Origin: Spirochaetales bacterium | GTDB lineage: Bacteria; Spirochaetota; Spirochaetia; SZUA-6; DRHE01 | Assembly: GCA_016930895.1 (NCBI GenBank) | Contig: JAFGFV010000093.1 | Coordinates: forward strand, 1-8,948 | Reading direction: 5' to 3' | DNA: 8,948 nucleotides | Part shown: one piece after another, positions 1-6,106 of the stretch | Position numbering within the stretch: the stretch's first letter is position 1 | Layout of the letters: each line of letters starts with the position of its first letter | Position numbers and translations under genes: made by a program | Notes under the pieces: generated by a model | What the model was told of the DNA's origin: nothing | The model's database searches: none | What the model saw: only the letters and a program-made list of their open reading frames with translations

Positions 1-205
1 CGCCGGGCTCCTGCCCACGGCCCTGGGCCTGGGCGGCAAGTCGGTGGTCTGGCAGCCCATGGCCGCCACGATCATCTTCGGCCTGGTCTTCTCCACCCTC
101 ACGGCCCTGTTCGTGATCCCGAGTCTGTACGGGATCGTGGAGGACGTGCGCGGGAAGGTGCGGCACGGAAGAGTGCGCCTGGACGAGAAGGGCCACGGGG
201 AGTAG
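1..205 (+). CDS. RND efflux transporter, C-terminal end (partial)
   Basis: This is the last 67 codons of a large inner-membrane RND (AcrB/HAE1-type) proton-driven exporter; the reading frame starts at base 2 and stops with TAG at 203-205. The visible protein begins in the periplasmic/TM11 loop (GLLPTALGLGG) and runs into the final transmembrane helix (ATIIFGLVFSTLTALFVIP) followed by SLYGIVED and a short charged cytoplasmic tail. The pattern of G-LP-ALG-G, then a hydrophobic helix with ST-L-LFV-P-LY, is characteristic of the end of AcrB-like proteins. The rest of the gene lies outside the window, so substrate class (drug versus metal) cannot be told. A small GGGGC/GCCCC hairpin (205-222) follows the stop but has no T-run, so I do not call a terminator. 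Confidence 0.85.
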   Translation, partial: AGLLPTALGLGGKSVVWQPMAATIIFGLVFSTLTALFVIPSLYGIVEDVRGKVRHGRVRLDEKGHGE

Positions 206-300
206 GGGCAAGGGCGAGCCCCGGCCCCGGTCGAGGCGATAGAGGCGCGGGCGGGCCTGCATGCGGTCTTCCCGAGCTCACCGGATGATCCCGCTGCAGA

Positions 301-444
301 CGATGTTCGCCCCGTGCCGTATTCCCCGGGAAACGGTCAGGAAAGCCCTGCATCCGTGATACTCGCACCACGGTCTACGACATCCGGGCGACCTTGCTGT
401 TCGCCGCCGACCGGGAACGTAAATCCATTTCGATCGAAGCATGA
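301..444 (+). pseudogene. DUF433-type antitoxin relic, internally deleted
   Basis: In the frame ending at the TGA of 442-444, the residues SGKPCIRDTRTTVYD (337-381) match the N-terminal signature of DUF433 antitoxins (GKPCIRGxRxTVYDV). They pass directly into IRATLLFAADRERK (382-423), which matches the C-terminal signature (DIRAxLxFAADRER). The normal central stretch of roughly 30 residues is missing, with the join at the shared Asp codon 379-381. Upstream of 337 this frame loses homology; a plausible start ATG at 303 with a CRI sequence is in another frame, so there is probably also a small indel. The stop overlaps the ATG of the following toxin relic (ATGA), the usual arrangement of an antitoxin-toxin pair. 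The family match is from remembered motifs. The join is seen directly. Confidence 0.65.
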
Positions 445-650
445 AGCTTCTCTTCGACCAAAATCTCTCTTGGCGCCTGGTCAACGTTGTGTCCCACGCC
501 TTTCCGGGTTCTGCGCCCAAGGTGCCCTGGCTTCAGGCCGCGAACAAGCCGACCTGGCAAATCGCGAAACTCCTCGAAGATCACTTGCCGGCGATCCGGG
601 ATTTCGCCTCGAGCCAGGAAGCGTCGATGATCATTCGGCAGCTACCCTGA
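441..650 (+). pseudogene. DUF5615 PIN-like toxin relic with in-frame central deletion
   Basis: This 69-codon frame begins MKLLFDQNLSWRLV and continues to FPGS, the standard N-terminus of DUF5615 PIN-like (VapC-related) toxins. After FPGS (501-512) it jumps to APKVPWLQAANKPTWQIAKLL, the family's late segment (PPKVIWLRxGNxxTxxIxxLL), then ends LPAIRDFASSQEASMII as expected. Full-length members are about 110-120 residues. The missing 40-45 residues normally carry the DxxIWxxA helix and the TKDxDF motif with the central acidic residues, leaving only the first Asp (residue 6). The product cannot be an active nuclease, although the frame is intact. It starts inside the antitoxin stop codon (ATGA). 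It could still make a small protein, but I regard it as a decayed gene. Confidence 0.7.
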
Positions 651-676
651 TGGGATCCTGCACGCCTCCTCTTCCT

Positions 677-760
677 CAATCCGGCGGCCTCGGCCACAGC
701 CTGGTAGATCTGGTTCCAGGTCAGGAGCTCGCCGGAGGTCATGAGAAAACGTGCATCGTG
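677..760 (-). pseudogene. Fragment of NAD-dependent epimerase/dehydratase gene
   Basis: Read on the minus strand, 748 to 680 encodes 23 residues with the core ELLTWNQIY followed by VAEAAG. This matches residues 216-238 of the intact epimerase at 7286-8272 at 18 of 23 positions by hand comparison, and the DNA is also clearly alike (for example GTAGATCTGGTTCCAGGTCA in both, plus strand). Homology fades on both sides: upstream there is no Rossmann domain, and downstream the sequence becomes RKRRRAGSHQG, unrelated to the paralogue. No usable start or full domain remains. The fragment lies just downstream of the ABC permease on the same strand, which suggests the importer operon once ended in an epimerase gene. 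Confidence 0.75.
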
Positions 761-790
761 GGGCAATACTCCGAATCGCAGCCGGCCCGG

Positions 791-1777
791 CTATTCCCTA
801 CCGAACAGCTCTCCCTTTCGGATGAGGTCGATGACGATGGCTATGATGATGATCAGGCCAACGATGGCCTGTTGCCAGTAGCCGGAGATGTGGGCCATGA
901 TCATCCCGTTCTCCAGCACGGTCAGGAAGACGCAGCCGATCAGGGTCCCTACGACTGAGCCGGAGCCGCCGAACAAGCTCACCCCGCCGATGATGCAGGC
1001 CGCGATCGCCTGCAGCTCCATGCCGGTTCCCGTGGTCGTTTGCACGGAGGAGAATCGGGAGTTGAAGAATATGCTGGTCACGCAGGCCAGCACTCCACTC
1101 AGCACGTACAGGGAGAAGGTGAGTCTCCGGGTGTTGATACCGGCCAGGCGCGTGCTTTCCACGTTCCCCCCCATGGCGAGGGTGTAGCGGCCGAACTTCG
1201 TCTTTCGCAGAACGAAGGTCGCCACCAGCACGAGCACGATGATGAACCAGATCACGTAGGCGATGCCGAGGAAGGCTCCCTGTCCGAAGGCCTTGAATCC
1301 CGCCGGCATGGGGCCGATCGGTGCGGCCTTGGTGATACCCTGCAGGATGCCGCGGTACGAGTAGAAGGTCGCCAGAGTGGCAATGAACGGCGGAATGCGG
1401 AGAATCGTGATCAGAAAGCCGTTCACGGCGCCGGCCGCCATTCCGACGACCAGGGCAATGAGGATCGACGCCCAGACCGGCACGTGCCACCAGACCATCA
1501 ACATGCCGAGGACGATCCCCGAGAGCCCCATCTGGGAGCCGACCGAAAGATCCAAACCCCTTCCGCACAGGATGAAGGTCATGCCGACCCCGACAATGAA
1601 GAGGTATGACGCGGCCCGGATCATGTTCAGCAGATTGGCAACGGTCAGGAAAGCCGGGTTGGACAGGCTTGCGGCCACGGAAATGACCACCAGGGGGATG
1701 ATTGCCCCGATTTCGTGAGTTCCGAAGATGCGGCTGATGATGCTCTTGTTTTTCTTCCTGATGGCTGCTTCGGACAT
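791..1777 (-). CDS. Sugar-type ABC transporter permease (RbsC family)
   Basis: This 328-residue, very hydrophobic inner-membrane protein forms the pore of a type-1 sugar ABC importer (BPD_transp_2 family, similar to RbsC/XylH/FrcC). The family signature is visible at residues 63-81 (GVGMTFILCGRGLDLSVGS), with further conserved blocks at 196-214 (GRYTLAMGGN then TRLAGIN) and 264-281 (GGVSLFGGSGSVVGTLIG). Length is normal. The ATG at 1777-1775 is preceded by GGGGAG five bases upstream, and this Shine-Dalgarno abuts the TAG stop of the ATPase gene (1791-1789), so the two are translationally coupled with an 11-base gap. Only one permease gene is present, so the pore is presumably a homodimer. The substrate cannot be read from the sequence. 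Confidence 0.93.
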   Translation of the reverse strand: MSEAAIRKKNKSIISRIFGTHEIGAIIPLVVISVAASLSNPAFLTVANLLNMIRAASYLFIVGVGMTFILCGRGLDLSVGSQMGLSGIVLGMLMVWWHVPVWASILIALVVGMAAGAVNGFLITILRIPPFIATLATFYSYRGILQGITKAAPIGPMPAGFKAFGQGAFLGIAYVIWFIIVLVLVATFVLRKTKFGRYTLAMGGNVESTRLAGINTRRLTFSLYVLSGVLACVTSIFFNSRFSSVQTTTGTGMELQAIAACIIGGVSLFGGSGSVVGTLIGCVFLTVLENGMIMAHISGYWQQAIVGLIIIIAIVIDLIRKGELFGRE

Positions 1778-1788
1778 CGGGGCTCCCC

Positions 1789-2556
1789 CTATACCTTGGC
1801 GTCTTCCATGAAGATCGCCCCCGTGATCATCTTCACGACCTCCTCGTGGCCAGTCTCCTGTTTCCGGCGTTCCCCCACCTTCTCGCCGGCCCGCAGCACG
1901 AAGAAGCGGTCCGCCACCAGAAAGGCGTGCTCCATGTTGTGGGTAATGAAGATGATCGATAGCCCTTTCTTCTTCAGCTTCAAGATCATGTCGAGGATGC
2001 GCTCGGTCTCCTTCACCCCGAGAGCGGCCGTCGGCTCGTCGAGGATGAGGATCTTTTCCGTCCAGAAGGCCCCCTTGCTGATGGCTACGGCGTGGCGCTG
2101 TCCGCCGGACAGCTGCTCCACCGTGCGGCTGGGGTCGTCAATGTTGATCCCCACTTCCGCGAGAAACTCGAGGGCCCCGTTCCTCATGGCCCTGTTCTGG
2201 AGCACCTCCACCCCGAGATACTTTTTCACGATTTCCTTGCCGAGGTAGATGTTCTTCTCGATGCTCAGGCAGTCCACGAGGGCGAGATCCTGGTATACGG
2301 TCTCGATGCCCAGCTCCTTCGCCTGCCGAGTGTTCGCCATCTCGACCTTCCGGCCCTCAACCCACACCTGCCCGCTGGTCGGGGAGATGGCCCCGGAGAG
2401 GATCTTGACCAGGGTCGACTTGCCGGCCCCGTTGTCGCCCAGCAGGGCCACGACCTCGCGGCGCGGCAGGCGGAAGGTGACGTCCTTCAAGGCGTGCACG
2501 CCGCCGTACATCTTGGTGAGGTTTCGCCCCTCGAGGATGATGTCACTCTCGCTCAC
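1789..2556 (-). CDS. Sugar-type ABC transporter ATP-binding protein (single domain)
   Basis: This 255-residue cytoplasmic ATPase powers the importer formed with the adjacent permease and binding protein. All ABC motifs are intact: Walker A GDNGAGKST (residues 40-48), Q-loop Gln89, signature LSGGQ (149-153), Walker B ILILDEP with Asp173/Glu174, and the H-loop His206. It corresponds to one half of the double-domain RbsA/MglA ATPases, as in FrcA-type systems, so two copies would dimerise. The start is GTG (2556-2554), preceded seven bases upstream by GGGGGAG (2570-2564). That Shine-Dalgarno lies immediately after a Rho-independent terminator (2572-2607) separating this gene from the binding-protein gene, so expression probably depends on readthrough and should be lower than that of the binding protein. 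Confidence 0.95.
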   Translation of the reverse strand: MSESDIILEGRNLTKMYGGVHALKDVTFRLPRREVVALLGDNGAGKSTLVKILSGAISPTSGQVWVEGRKVEMANTRQAKELGIETVYQDLALVDCLSIEKNIYLGKEIVKKYLGVEVLQNRAMRNGALEFLAEVGINIDDPSRTVEQLSGGQRHAVAISKGAFWTEKILILDEPTAALGVKETERILDMILKLKKKGLSIIFITHNMEHAFLVADRFFVLRAGEKVGERRKQETGHEEVVKMITGAIFMEDAKV

Positions 2557-2571
2557 GGCCTGTCTCCCCCG

Positions 2572-2607
2572 AAAAAACGGACCGAGCGTCCGGAAGACGC
2601 CCGGTCC
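2572..2607 (-). terminator. Rho-independent terminator between binding protein and ATPase genes
   Basis: On the minus strand the arms GGACCGGGCGTC and GACGCTCGGTCC form a 12-bp stem (one G-U pair) with a five-base loop, TTCCG. They are followed by one G and then six T (2577-2572). It sits 24 bases after the stop codon of the binding-protein gene and directly before the Shine-Dalgarno of the ATPase gene. Partial terminators at this place are a known way to make more binding protein than membrane components. Stem and T-run are seen directly. Efficiency is inferred. Confidence 0.85.
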
Positions 2608-2631
2608 CGTCCCTGCATTCCGAAATCCGTC

Positions 2632-3627
2632 CTACTTGAGGTTGGGGTAGGGCTTGCCCTTGAGGGCCACCGGCGCCCACATATCGGGAATGTAGCTGTC
2701 GGCGTTCTCCTTGGTGATCAGGACGATGCCGGCGTCGGTCTCCTTGGGGAAAGGCTGCTTGTTGAAGTAGTCCACGATGTTGCGGACGGCCTCGTAGCCC
2801 TGCTTCTGGAAGTTTTGGTTGAATGACCCAAACACCTCGCCCCTCCGGATGGATTCGATAAGGTCCGGGGGATCATCGATCCCGAAGATCTTCACCTTGC
2901 CCAGCAGCCCCATTTCCCTCAGTACGTCGGCCCCCACCGAAACCGTGGCCGCCTCCAGCCAGATGGCCGTGTCGATCCGAGGGTTCGCCTTGAGCGAGGC
3001 TTCGAGGATCTTCGCCGCGTTGACGGGGTCGTTCTTCGTGAACTGGGTGTCGACGACCTTGATGCCGGGCCACTTCTTCGCGCAGTGGCTGATGAACGAC
3101 TGCCGCTGGGTGGCCTGATTCGGGATGTCGGGCGAGTTCAGCAAGAAGAGGACGTTGGCCTTGCCGCCGGTGAGCTCGCCCAGCTTGTCCGCGGCGGTAA
3201 TCCCGTACCCCTCGTTGTCGATGGTGATCTGGGAGATGAACGCCGCCTTGTTGGGGTTGGGAACGTGGACGTCGACGAGGATGATGCCCTTCCTCTGCGC
3301 CAGCGCGATGGCCTCGTCATAGCTGCCCGGCCAGTCGTTCTCGATGATGAGGGCGTCGAAGTTCTGGTTGAGCGCGTTCAGGATAGTTTCCGCGTGGCTG
3401 GCGCCGTCCAGCCCGGGGGGCTGAATCACGGTGAGCTTGACCCCGTAGTCCTTGGCCGCACGCTGTTCAGCCTCCACCCGCACCTTGTAGGGCTGGAATT
3501 GGATGAACTCGATGGCCGCGATGCTGATGACCTGCCCCTTGGCGTTTACCGGCGGCTTCTGCGCAAAGGCCATGACGCCGAGCAGCAGGAGCCCCAGGGC
3601 AACGACGAGCGCTTTCCTAATTCTCAT
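2632..3627 (-). CDS. Sugar-type ABC transporter periplasmic substrate-binding protein
   Basis: This 331-residue secreted protein captures the substrate for the importer encoded downstream. Residues 1-22 form a classical signal peptide: basic MRIRK, hydrophobic ALVVALGLLLLGVM, and a cleavage site after AFA. No lipobox Cys is present, so it should be a free periplasmic protein. The mature part has the Peripla_BP_4 (type 1, RbsB-like) layout, including FDALIIEND, GIILVDVHVPN, YGITAADKLGEL, ANVLFLLNS, and a C-terminal VKIFGIDDPPDLIESIRRGEVFGS-type hinge strand, quoted here in part. The start ATG has an excellent Shine-Dalgarno (AAGGAGG, seven bases upstream). The gene has its own promoter and palindromic operator at 3669-3697. 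The ligand is unknown; ribose-, xylose- or inositol-like compounds are typical for the family. Confidence 0.92.
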   Translation of the reverse strand: MRIRKALVVALGLLLLGVMAFAQKPPVNAKGQVISIAAIEFIQFQPYKVRVEAEQRAAKDYGVKLTVIQPPGLDGASHAETILNALNQNFDALIIENDWPGSYDEAIALAQRKGIILVDVHVPNPNKAAFISQITIDNEGYGITAADKLGELTGGKANVLFLLNSPDIPNQATQRQSFISHCAKKWPGIKVVDTQFTKNDPVNAAKILEASLKANPRIDTAIWLEAATVSVGADVLREMGLLGKVKIFGIDDPPDLIESIRRGEVFGSFNQNFQKQGYEAVRNIVDYFNKQPFPKETDAGIVLITKENADSYIPDMWAPVALKGKPYPNLK

Positions 3628-3634
3628 TTCTTCT

Positions 3635-3641
3635 CCTCCTT
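3635..3641 (-). promoter_or_regulatory. Strong ribosome binding site of the binding-protein gene
   Basis: AAGGAGG on the minus strand, seven bases before the ATG at 3627. It is near-perfectly complementary to the 16S anti-Shine-Dalgarno and is the strongest site in the window. This fits high translation of the binding protein and contrasts with the ceramidase-like gene upstream, which has none. Confidence 0.85.
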
Positions 3642-3668
3642 GCGCAACCCATGCAGAAAAGCTGAGAA

Positions 3669-3697
3669 ATGGTAGTGCACCGCGATCGCGGTGTCAA
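3669..3697 (-). promoter_or_regulatory. Sigma70-like promoter of the ABC importer operon
   Basis: On the minus strand TTGACA (3697-3692) is followed by a 17-base spacer and TACCAT (3674-3669). The -35 box is a perfect consensus and the spacing is optimal; the -10 matches four of six bases (TAtaAT versus TACCAT). Transcription would start near 3662 and give a leader of about 35 bases that contains the strong AAGGAGG. The spacer is filled by a palindrome (3678-3693) that begins inside the -35 box. Boxes are seen directly. Use as a promoter is inferred. Confidence 0.7.
3678..3693. promoter_or_regulatory. Perfect 16-bp palindrome, likely operator
   Basis: CACCGCGATCGCGGTG is identical to its own reverse complement and lies between the -35 and -10 boxes of the importer promoter, overlapping the last two bases of the -35. 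A dimeric repressor bound here would block RNA polymerase. The centre is A|T within GATC, not the central CG usual for LacI/GalR operators, so the regulator family cannot be named. No transcription-factor gene lies in the window. Confidence 0.7.
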
Positions 3698-3717
3698 GAA
3701 AAAAGGATGAACACGGC

Positions 3718-5196
3718 TCAGTCCGCAAACAGCTGCCGCAGCGTTTCCACGATGCCCTCGACCAACAGTTGCCCGCCCTCCGGGCCGATCTTCCCGTTGG
3801 CCACCAGCGCCCCGTAACCGCCGGCCGCCGCCGCCCGGGCGGTGGGCAGGTAGCCGAGCTCGCCGCAGGTCAGCTGCGCGTGCAAGGTGAGCGCCGCGGG
3901 GCTCCGGGCGCGGATCCGCAGCCCGTAGTCCAGGTACAGCTCGAAGGGGCTCGTAGACAGGGCCAGATCCCCCAGGCGCAGCACATGGACTTCGGTCGGC
4001 AGGCTGGCGTGCCGCCTCTGGTTCTGGAAGCGCTCGATGAGGCCTTCCAGGTTGCGCATGAGCACGAAATCGTCGTTCTTGTCGTCGTAGGGCCCGGGGC
4101 CGCCCTGCCGCTCCCGGGCCAGGGTCTTCTCGACGAACCGGCGATAGGCGGAACCCGGGTCCTCCGAGTCCGCCGGTTCGCGGGCCTCCAGGGCGGCCAG
4201 CTCGGCCGCTGCCCGGGCGTAGTCCTCCGCGCTGACGGTGCGGATAGGAAGGTTGAGCAGGCGCACCTCGTGCCGGAACACCGCCTGGTCCCGCCGGGAG
4301 GCTTCCGCCTGGGGCAGGGCCTGGACGACGGCATCGGCGAGCCGGGCCCCCAGCTCGAGCAGGCCCTCCTCGTCCCAATACGTGGGGCCCTGGCGGTGGG
4401 GCCGGGTCAGGTCGCGCGGCGAGATGTCACCCGCCGCCCCGATCTGGCACAGAACCCGGAGGTGGGAGCCGTAGCGCTCGCCGAGCCTCCGACGCATCTC
4501 GCCGAACATGTCGGCCGTGACCTCGTAGGTGGCCTCCATGACCTGGGAAGGGCAGACGACGTTGACCAGGAGCCCGGTAAGCGACCCGCCCATGGTCCAG
4601 AAGGCCAACACGCCAACCGTGTCGTCCTCCCCGCTCTCCATCCCGGCGAAGTCCGGACGGTCGGTGGCGCCGTACATCTCCGCGCTCCCATCCAGGTAGA
4701 GCGCACGGCGGCAGTGGCCCACGGAGGCGTAGCCCGCGGCCGCCCCAACGAGCGCGGGCTGCCGACCACGCCAGGCCTGGACCGCCGCGGCTTCCATCCC
4801 TTCAACCAGCGTGACCCGGAACTCCTCGGGGGAGAGGACGGCGGGGTTGGCCTTCCACCACTGCAGTGGGTCGCTGGAGGTGGGGCCGCAGTGGGTGTGC
4901 GTGGCGCTGACGATCAGGCGGGAAGGGTCGAAGTCGGGCAGAGAGCGGCGCAGCCGCTCGCGCAGCGACTCGACCACGGGCCGTTCCACGAAGACCTGGT
5001 CGCACGAGATCAGGATCGCCTGGCCGGAGGCACCGGACGCCGGCTGCTCCAGGGCGAGCGCTGTCACGCTGAGCGGGTCGCGCACCCCGGCGGCGGTGCG
5101 CTGGTAGTACTGCCCGTACAGCCCCATGGTCTTTTTCGGCGTCACGTCGGCGAACCCCCACCCGGCGGAAATCGCGGCTTGCTCGGTTTTCTCCAT
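3718..5196 (-). CDS. Neutral/alkaline ceramidase-like hydrolase
   Basis: This 492-residue protein belongs to the neutral/alkaline non-lysosomal ceramidase family, zinc amidases that cleave N-acyl bonds. Visible landmarks are AGWGFADVTP (11-20), ISCDQVFV (63-70), the zinc-binding THTHCGP (99-105; His100 and His102), GAAGDISPR (253-261), SPFELYLDYGLRI (416-428; Glu419 at the place of the metal-binding Glu) and GELGYLPT followed by GGYGA (Tyr449 at the place of the metal-binding Tyr). The third zinc His of true ceramidases, normally in a CHPT-type motif, is replaced by CPSQV (215-219), so it belongs to a divergent subfamily and the substrate may not be ceramide. No signal peptide is seen, so it is probably cytoplasmic. 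It has no Shine-Dalgarno and is probably translated from a leaderless mRNA. It lies just upstream of the importer genes on the same strand. Confidence 0.85.
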   Translation of the reverse strand: MEKTEQAAISAGWGFADVTPKKTMGLYGQYYQRTAAGVRDPLSVTALALEQPASGASGQAILISCDQVFVERPVVESLRERLRRSLPDFDPSRLIVSATHTHCGPTSSDPLQWWKANPAVLSPEEFRVTLVEGMEAAAVQAWRGRQPALVGAAAGYASVGHCRRALYLDGSAEMYGATDRPDFAGMESGEDDTVGVLAFWTMGGSLTGLLVNVVCPSQVMEATYEVTADMFGEMRRRLGERYGSHLRVLCQIGAAGDISPRDLTRPHRQGPTYWDEEGLLELGARLADAVVQALPQAEASRRDQAVFRHEVRLLNLPIRTVSAEDYARAAAELAALEAREPADSEDPGSAYRRFVEKTLARERQGGPGPYDDKNDDFVLMRNLEGLIERFQNQRRHASLPTEVHVLRLGDLALSTSPFELYLDYGLRIRARSPAALTLHAQLTCGELGYLPTARAAAAGGYGALVANGKIGPEGGQLLVEGIVETLRQLFAD

Positions 5197-5202
5197 GGCT
5201 TG

Positions 5203-5231
5203 TTGATATCTTCAATTCGCCGGATTGTCAA
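5203..5231 (-). promoter_or_regulatory. Promoter of the ceramidase-like gene, predicted leaderless
   Basis: On the minus strand TTGACA (5231-5226), a 17-base spacer and TATCAA (5208-5203) form a good sigma70-like promoter. Only six bases (CAAGCC) separate the -10 box from the ATG, which places the usual transcription start exactly on the A of the start codon (5196). No Shine-Dalgarno exists in those six bases. An imperfect palindrome (5213-5227) occupies the spacer. Confidence 0.65.
5213..5227. promoter_or_regulatory. Imperfect 15-bp inverted repeat, possible operator
   Basis: CAATTCGCCGGATTG has seven-base arms (CAATTCG and CGGATTG) with one mismatch around a central C. It lies in the spacer of the minus-strand promoter and touches the -35 region of both divergent promoters, a suitable place for co-regulation. 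It is short and imperfect and differs in sequence from the palindrome at 3678-3693. Confidence 0.4.
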
Positions 5232-5253
5232 ATGCAGCGGGGTGAAGTAGAAA
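5225..5253 (+). promoter_or_regulatory. Promoter of the dipeptidase/UROD-family unit
   Basis: TTGTCA (5225-5230), a 17-base spacer and TAGAAA (5248-5253) precede the ATG at 5264, giving a predicted start near 5260 and a leader of only about four bases. The -35 shares five bases with the -35 of the divergent promoter, so the two probably cannot be occupied together. The -10 is a moderate match, so this is less certain than its minus-strand partner. Confidence 0.5.
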
Positions 5254-5263
5254 TAGTCAGGCT

Positions 5264-6106
5264 ATGGTTGAACCGTTGGAACGACAAGGCAGGCGTCGGC
5301 GCTACTGGCGGCGGCAGATGGAAGCCGCCTACCGGTTGATGCTGGCCATCCAGGCCCACCCCGTCGAGGAATGCGGAGAGCCCCTGGTCCGCGTGCCCCA
5401 GGCCGCCGAGGGGGCCGGGGTCCGGGTTGCGTTCTCCTCCGAAAAGCATGTCCGTGGAACGGAGCGGCTCTTCTTCCTGCGCTCGGGACTCGTAGCGCCC
5501 TTCCTGGAGGCGGCCCGAGAGCTCAACGAGAGGGGCTGGGTGTTGAAGGTCGAGGACGCCTTCCGCACCCGCACCATGCAGAAGCACCTGGCCCTGCGGG
5601 AGGATATCTTCGCCCGCATTGCGGCCAAGGTCCGCTGGGAGCAGCAGGGGGGGCCGCCGCCCCTGGAGCTCCTGCGCCGGAGGATCGCCGCCCTGATCGC
5701 CATGAGTCCCAAGGTGGGCACGCACATGTCCGGCAGCGCCGTGGACGTTTCCGTGCTCCGCCTGTCGGATGGAGGTGAGGTGGATCGGGGAGCCCCGTAC
5801 CTCGAGCTCTCCGAGAAGACCCCCATGGGGTCGCCGTTCGTCTCCCGGCAGGCCCGCGCCAACCGCCGCACGATCACCCGGATCATGGCCCGCCACGGCT
5901 TCGTGACGTACCCCTTCGAGTTCTGGCACTACAACCGGGGGGATGCGCTGGAGGCTTGCCTGCGCCGTTCCCGCAGGCCGGCCCGCTACGGGCCGGTGGA
6001 CCTCGACCCCGCTGACGGCACCGTGGCTCCCATCGGCGACGCCCTCCAACCGCTCAACCGGCTCGAGGAGCTGGCCGCCATGCTGGACAAGGGGACCGGG
6101 TCATGA
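5264..6106 (+). CDS. M15 family D-Ala-D-Ala dipeptidase (VanX/DdpX-like)
   Basis: This 280-residue zinc metallopeptidase resembles VanX/DdpX, which hydrolyse the dipeptide D-Ala-D-Ala from cell-wall precursors. The full catalytic set is present: His154 and Asp161 in THMSGSAVD (HxxGxAxD motif), the catalytic Glu219 and zinc ligand His222 in EFWHYN, and an Arg-containing DAFRTRTMQ (99-106) equivalent to the substrate-clamping Arg loop. ECGEPLV near residue 36 is also typical of the family. The N-terminus is Arg-rich (RRRRYWRR) with no signal peptide, so the enzyme is probably cytoplasmic, as VanX is. The ATG at 5264 fits the promoter, though an internal ATG at 5318 is possible. The stop overlaps the next start (ATGA, 6103-6106). 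No vanH/vanA-like gene is nearby, so resistance is unlikely and cell-wall dipeptide recycling is more plausible. Confidence 0.85.
   Translation: MVEPLERQGRRRRYWRRQMEAAYRLMLAIQAHPVEECGEPLVRVPQAAEGAGVRVAFSSEKHVRGTERLFFLRSGLVAPFLEAARELNERGWVLKVEDAFRTRTMQKHLALREDIFARIAAKVRWEQQGGPPPLELLRRRIAALIAMSPKVGTHMSGSAVDVSVLRLSDGGEVDRGAPYLELSEKTPMGSPFVSRQARANRRTITRIMARHGFVTYPFEFWHYNRGDALEACLRRSRRPARYGPVDLDPADGTVAPIGDALQPLNRLEELAAMLDKGTGS

Noticed and set aside
780..792. AGCCGGCCCGGCT inverted repeat at the permease stop codon
   Set aside because: The arms are only six bases around one base, which cannot form a good hairpin, and no T-run follows, so it is not a supported terminator.
314..958. 214-codon plus-strand frame spanning the graveyard and the end of the permease
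   Set aside because: It runs across the toxin relic in the wrong frame and into antisense of the permease; no coherent domain is visible.
3691..5250. 519-codon open frame on the plus strand opposite the ceramidase-like gene
   Set aside because: It is a GC-rich antisense shadow: the minus-strand protein has clear family motifs throughout, while this one is low-complexity in Gly, Pro, Arg and Leu with no recognisable domain.
5264..6106. Vancomycin-resistance interpretation of the VanX-like dipeptidase
   Set aside because: No D-Ala-D-Lac ligase, VanH-like dehydrogenase or VanRS regulators lie in the window, and chromosomal M15 dipeptidases commonly serve cell-wall recycling.
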